Source: Turritopsis dohrnii (Eukaryota; Cnidaria; Hydrozoa; Anthoathecata; Oceaniidae). Taken from it: DNA of 64,000 nucleotides. How positions within the stretch are numbered: the stretch's first letter is position 1; the number at the start of each line of letters is the position of its first letter. The DNA is taken from NCBI GenBank assembly GCA_027922465.2, contig BQMF02000058.1, forward strand, positions 558,001-622,000, given 5' to 3'. The notes under the pieces are model-generated. The model was not told the DNA's origin, ran no database searches, and was given only the letters and a program-made list of their open reading frames with translations. Position numbers and translations under genes: made by a program. Shown piece after piece: positions 60,304-64,000 of the stretch.

Positions 60304-63300
60304 TTACACACGTTTGCTGCTGCTCTTCTCCTTTTTGCTTTTTTCTTTCTTTCCCTGAAATATTAAATTAAAGATTGAGATAATTTTCTCGGTCAAATCA
60401 TTATATAAAAAACCAAGTGTGTAAGTAACCTCTTCTTTCCTTCTTTTCGATTCTTTAGTATCTGCATCACCAGGAGGCTGAAAAGAGTTGTGCAAGTGAA
60501 GAACACATCTTCCATAGTATTTGCAATAAAAGCGAACGATACACAATAAAATTTAGTAAATATATATAGTAAATTTTTAAAAATCATTCAAATTCAAAAG
60601 GCGGACATTCTTTAAGCCATATTTCATCCAACATGTCCATTCATTCATTAAATCAAAGATGACGACCGAGATGCTTTTACTTGTTACTTTATCAGAGTTT
60701 GCAAATGATGAAAATCAACGGCGAGGTAAAGAATGAGATTGGGTGAAGGGAAAAATTGGGCTCGTACCAAAACATATAAGGAGCTTATTGTTAAAGATCG
60801 ATGTGATTTCAACGAGATGTTTCGATTGAGTGTAGAAGAATTTGAAATTGTTTTGAAGCATATCGACGACCTTTTTCTCAATAAATGATAGGTCATCGTC
60901 CTATACTGTCAAATAAGGCTGGGATTGACTCTAATGTATCTTTCCAGTCTCTATCTTTATATTCAAACCTGCTGTTTCATGCTATGCAAAAGGTTGTGCT
61001 ATCATTGAGAGAATGGTTCTAATATATAGTTTTGCCATCTTCTCCTGGTATATGAAGTAAAATAACAACAAAATTTTAAAATCGTTGGAATTATCCACAT
61101 GCACTTATAGACAGTAAATATGCTACTATCTTTTAGAAATTCAAATTATAAACTTCAATAAAGATGATGGTGTCTCACTCACATCAACTACTCATATATT
61201 CATAATAACCAAGACTCACCCTCTTCCGATCGCTTTTCTTATCACTTTTCTCCTTCTCTTTCTATTCAAACAAGAAGACAAGAAAATAGTACAGGAAAAA
61301 AATCGATTGGAGTGAACAACAGGAGAATATGTAAAAAAAAGCCCCCAAAGCAGTTAAAAAAAAACATACCTTCCCATCCTCACTCATCTTTTTCTTCTTC
61401 ATATCTGGAAGAAAGAAGATACGAAGTTACGAAGATACGAAGGATAAGAGTTCAACTGCCAATACGTACCTTCTGTGCTTGGAGAATCTGTCCTGGATCT
61501 TTTTTCTTTCGATCTTTCTATATCTTTAAATCTTTTGGAATCTTTGAAACTATGTGTGAAATAGAGAATAGTTTCCTTTAACAAATGCACGAAAAATCTC
61601 ACTATAGGTTAGTCGCTCAAAACTTCGTTGTTTCGATCTGCAAATGTTGGCGTAACGACTCGTTCTTTCAAATAAGTAAAGGTAGAATAATCGCAAACAC
61701 ACTGCTAACGAAACGTAACATACCTTTCGACAGAATCACTTTCATCCTGTGTTTTTTCTGTAGACGAGGAGTGGCTACCGTCGGTTCGAGAAGAATTCTT
61801 TTTATCGGAAGAACTAAACAATATTGTTTAACATAATATATGAAAACAAGCTTGAATGCATCACTGTTTAAAAAAGACGTTTGAATCACGTGATTATACC
61901 TTTGCACCGATGAGGAGTCTTCTTTCTTGACTGAAAAGAAAAACATATTTATTATTTCTGTTTCAGAAAGCTCGCAACTCGAAACGTAACAGATGAACAA
62001 GCAATGTAATAGTGTAAAAAGAGTGAATAAATAACTTCAGTTTTATCACGTCAAGGACCTGGTGATACGCTAGGCTTCGACAAAACCTTTTGTTATCATC
62101 TGGAATAAGAACTTACTTGACTTTTTGTCTTGTATTTCAGCAGGATCCTTCACAAAGGAAATAGCAGATTTCAAAGAGGGACAAGAACTGAATTAATGTT
62201 TAGCCGGTTATCAAAAAGATGTTCTTACCTGCTTCACCGATTTCGATGTTTGGTTTGTTTTCGCTGTTTTGCTGACATCAGCAGTCTAAAGAGGAGAAGC
62301 AATAACTTGAATTCCAAAAAGGGTTTTAGGTGTGACGTCACTCAAATATTTCTGTGGTTAAGCAAAACAAACTGCATCATATAGAAGAAACCTTTTCCTT
62401 CTCCTTCAAATGGAATTGATTTTCAGGTACCATACTGGCTTTTCTGGATTTCAACATACCACTGTACCTGTGTATATACAAGCAGACACTAATGCACCAA
62501 GTTTTTCCATTAATTAATTTAGGAAATTGTGGAAGGTTTCTTTACCCAATAGCGAGAGCTTGTAGATCATGTCTGTTGTCTTTTTCATCTTCAATGATTT
62601 TCTCGATTCTTCTTTCTAGTGCTTGACCGAGATTCTGTACTTGTGGATAATGTGGCAAAATCTGTAAATAACAAAAAAGTAAATAGCAAAACAAACAAAC
62701 AAACAGCATTATATATGATGGCTTCTTTTTACCTTAATCAGGACTAACAGTGTGTTTCGTATCTGTGAATAATCTTTAGATTCGATTCCAAGGATGAGGG
62801 CCTACAACAACAAAACAAGGAACGTAAAAACCAAACCGAATATCAAAACATCATTTTGATATTTCACATTTTATGACAAAGTAACCGTAGTAAATAAGTT
62901 TCTTTGAATTAAGTTACGAAATGGAAGCGAAAAAAGATTTTAGAATATATATACATAAAATAAGTGGCATGGAAACGGTTTTGCGCACGAAAACATTGTT
63001 TTTCACTGTGAAAACCTTTATACAGTAAGTAGGTTTATTAATCGTGTCGAAATGGTGTATTGCCAAGAAATCGTTTCTCATTTGGTAAAGCCATTGCACC
63101 ATGGACAAAACAAAAAGAATCTAAATCATTTACCTTTGTTAATTTATATTGCCATTTATGACAAACATGACGGAAGTTTTCAAAGTCCAGATACGAAGCT
63201 TTTTCACTATTTGTCGCTCGTAAAATTGTTAAAAATCCAGGACATTGCGCACATTCCTAACAAAATACAGTCGGTTGCGTGGAATCAACAACAAGGTTGC

Positions 63301-64000
63301 TTGTATAGGTTGCATAGCAACCATATGTTGAGACAAACCTTATCATACAACTTTTTATCGCTGTGCCATCTCATCACCATTTGTAGCATTGCGCACAGAA
63401 ATCTTCCTATAATGGCGGAAAAAGGAACGAGATTGAAGTCAAGTCAATCATAGACAACACAAAAATAAAAAGGAAAAATTAAAACTACATTATGATTACC
63501 ATATCGACTTGCTTCGTTTTCAGTTAAACTTGCCACGACGTAAGATACATCTGAAAATGTCTGTGAAAAGTATTCTCTTTGTTACTGTAGAACTGTCTGC
63601 AAAAACAATTGCATTTAATCATTGCAAACACTTACTCGGTCAAAACAAATTAATGTCGAGAAATTTGGCGCTTCCAGAGTATGAATCGTCTGGATGAATT
63701 TTGCGCAATATAGCGCATCAATGGCCGAAAAAACACATCGAGGGAATATGCAGAGTTGTAGAAATTGTGTGATTGTTTCGCCTTTAGCTAACTCTAGAAG
63801 TAATAAAAAAAATATAATTTAGTACAACAACCACACAGATGAATTCTCAAGCAAGCTCTACTGACTTGAGGGAAACCAAGCATCTTTTCGTGACTCTAAC
63901 CAACACTTTATGAGGGTGTTATGCTCTTCTTGAGTCTGTTTTTCAACATTCAACTTCTCAATCAAAAACTGACAACGGTCCTTCTCTTTCTTTTTTTTCG
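60304..64000 (-). CDS. THOC2: THO complex subunit 2, C-terminal 422 residues (5' part beyond the window)
   Basis: Seventeen minus-strand exons: 64000-63866 (cut by the window edge), 63793-63636, 63560-63500, 63406-63339, 63256-63134, 62801-62733, 62661-62546, 62467-62392, 62285-62229, 62147-62117, 61930-61900, 61813-61724, 61549-61470, 61404-61370, 61261-61220, 60477-60430, 60354-60304. Phases agree throughout. THOC2 is the large scaffold of the THO core of TREX, which couples transcription to mRNA export in the nucleus. Hallmarks are [98 protein letters not shown] and [20 protein letters not shown]. The tail is a Lys/Glu/Ser-rich, RNA-binding-type region spread over many tiny exons and shorter than the vertebrate tail. 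The 31-bp exon at 62147 has a weak acceptor and is the least sure. Confidence 0.95.

Overview
The window is nuclear DNA of an animal. It is AT-rich, its genes are split by many GT-AG introns, and its coding blocks match conserved metazoan families. The transposon families, and the general look of the genes, make a cnidarian my best guess. That guess rests on remembered resemblance, not on a search.

There are seven genes. From left to right: (1) 1837-4022 (+), an unrecognised basic, disordered 688-residue protein with a PDZ-ligand-like C-terminus. (2) 4549-6314 (-), a stathmin-domain protein resembling STMND1, tail to tail with gene 1. (3) 16157-19354 (-), a complete 11-exon CYRI/FAM49 gene, a negative regulator of Rac-Scar/WAVE signalling. 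(4) 21030-26015 (+), a complete 5-exon EEF1E1/AIMP3 gene, head to head with CYRI. (5) 33049-34901 (+), a divergent tandem-C2, synaptotagmin-like protein whose 5' end is uncertain. (6) 37598-50507 (+), a complete 25-exon HADHA gene, the mitochondrial trifunctional enzyme alpha subunit. (7) 60304 to beyond 64000 (-), the last 17 exons of THOC2, a TREX/THO mRNA-export subunit. For the conserved genes the exon phases join exactly, and where both ends lie in the window the predicted lengths match the known families. The genes form no functional cluster; they are ordinary neighbours.

The spaces and large introns are full of mobile DNA. The most striking part is 8565-15762, a nest five insertions deep. 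An outer terminal-inverted-repeat element holds a LINE. The LINE is cut by a 4.0-kb TTAA-flanked element. That element holds two elements with 9-bp target duplications, one of which holds a 272-bp TAA-flanked MITE. EEF1E1 intron 1 holds a LINE reverse transcriptase interrupted by a fold-back element built of short repeats, plus a retroelement nuclease-like module on the other strand. HADHA intron 11 holds two TTAA-type MITEs. A decayed hAT transposon with clear ends lies at 56526-59675. Two tRNA-headed SINEs, a 128-bp tandem repeat and several TA-flanked MITEs make up much of the rest.

I see no CRISPR array, rRNA, intact tRNA gene or virus.
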